64,000 nucleotides of DNA from Desulforapulum autotrophicum. GTDB taxonomy: Bacteria; Desulfobacterota; Desulfobacteria; Desulfobacterales; Desulfolunaceae. The stretch lies in the NCBI GenBank assembly GCA_020723285.1, contig DYJE01000029.1, positions 1 through 64,000 of the forward strand, in the 5' to 3' direction. The position numbers and the translations under genes were made by a program. The stretch's first letter is position 1, and every line of letters begins with the position of its first letter. The notes beneath the pieces were generated by a model that was not told the origin of the DNA, searched no databases, and worked only from the letters and a program-made list of their open reading frames with translations. Below, in pieces: positions 63,658-64,000 of this stretch.

Positions 63658-64000
63658 TTAATGGGTATAAATCTCAAGCAACCTATGATTTTCGCCGTTG
63701 TAGAGCCTCGACACAAGCTCGCCGAAGAGGAAAGCCACATTCACACCCTGCCCCCCATTATACCCGACAGAATAATAGATATTCTTATTCTTCCCGGTGA
63801 CACCAATCCTCTCCCCCTTGCTCTTGGTTTCGCAAATGATTCCGTCCCAAGTGTTTTCAATACGGACATCTTTAAGCGAGGGGTATATCTCGGAGAGTCG
63901 TTTGGCAATCTGGGTTTCGATCTTGCCGAGGTTGCCTGGGTAAAGGAGGCTTTCGTCTTCATTGTACTCCACACTTCCGCCGCCGATAACGATGCGACGG
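63658..64000 (-). CDS. FAD-dependent oxidoreductase (DAO family), C-terminal part, cut by window end
   Basis: The frame is open to the window edge and reads RRIVIGGGSVEYNEDESLLY at its N-terminal side. It aligns with the C-terminal third of the protein at 60778-62205: RIVIGGGDADY, VTGKHKNIYYGLAYNGQGVN and FGDVIASVYSG in that protein correspond here to RIVIGGGSVEY, VTGKNKNIYYSVGYNGGQGVN-type sequence and FGELVSRLYNG. The two are paralogues. The 5' end lies beyond the window. Confidence 0.85.
   Translation of the reverse strand, partial: RRIVIGGGSVEYNEDESLLYPGNLGKIETQIAKRLSEIYPSLKDVRIENTWDGIICETKSKGERIGVTGKNKNIYYSVGYNGGQGVNVAFLFGELVSRLYNGENHRLLEIYTH

Noticed and set aside
1-64000. rRNA, tRNA, riboswitch and insertion-sequence genes
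   Set aside because: I looked for rRNA, tRNA cloverleaf/TTCGA-type arms, and DDE or tyrosine transposases in the long frames and saw none. Small RNAs cannot be excluded by eye.

Overview
The window comes from a dissimilatory sulfate-reducing bacterium of the Desulfobacterota, most likely a Desulfobacteraceae/Desulfosarcinaceae-type organism (Desulfococcus/Desulfonema/Desulfosarcina-like). The decisive evidence is a complete aprBA-qmoABC locus (35273-42930), the APS reductase with its membrane electron-transfer partner. A Gram-negative envelope is shown by lpxC, a pqiA/pqiB-type lipid-transport operon, VgrG/PAAR secretion parts and a PEP-CTERM-like surface protein. No rRNA, tRNA, CRISPR array or insertion sequence was recognised.

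Layout. 1-1450: a PIN-toxin/ribbon-helix-helix antitoxin pair between two copies of a ~200-bp imperfect direct repeat. 1449-9157: comM (minus), then a plus-strand run lpxC - DUF4390 - ntrY - ntrX - rsmD. 9210-23100: a minus-strand accessory island of type VI secretion (T6SS) parts, with vgrG, a DUF2169 protein, a degenerate ketoacyl-synthase-like protein, a PAAR-like DUF4150 protein, a 1103-residue LysM/OmpA/amidohydrolase protein, two exported unknown proteins, and a muramidase with an exported probable immunity protein. No T6SS sheath, baseplate or ATPase genes are present. The island separates rsmD from coaD, which are often adjacent. 23497-25713: coaD, a LysR regulator, a small Arg-rich protein and an IHF/HU-type gene.

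25694-34776 is a compact six-gene minus-strand operon: a giant secreted C25 (gingipain-like) peptidase, a PqqD-like peptide chaperone, a radical SAM/SPASM enzyme, a 57-residue Cys-containing precursor peptide, an HPr-kinase-like P-loop protein and an S24/S26 signal-peptidase-like protein. It looks like a ribosomally made, post-translationally modified peptide (RiPP) pathway coupled to a large protease, and is my best candidate for an undescribed system.

35273-42930 is apr-qmo, with strong hairpins between genes. 43354-49605 holds a Cys-cluster protein, an SDR protein lacking the catalytic Lys, and a pqiA1-pqiA2-pqiB-thioesterase operon. 49872-50275 is a short sigma-54-promoted gene for a PEP-CTERM-like exported protein with its own terminator. 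50318-52353 is ptb-buk (acyl-phosphate/acyl-CoA conversion). 52682-59830 holds a chemoreceptor, an M16 metalloprotease lipoprotein and a hybrid histidine kinase. 59981-60614 is a vapBC pair with a perfect 13-bp palindromic operator. 60778-64000 holds two paralogous FAD-dependent oxidoreductases either side of an MFS transporter, the second cut by the window edge.

All functions are inferred by reading motifs; no database search was run. Starts were moved from the longest frame where a ribosome-binding site or an overlapping neighbour supported it, as stated in each entry.
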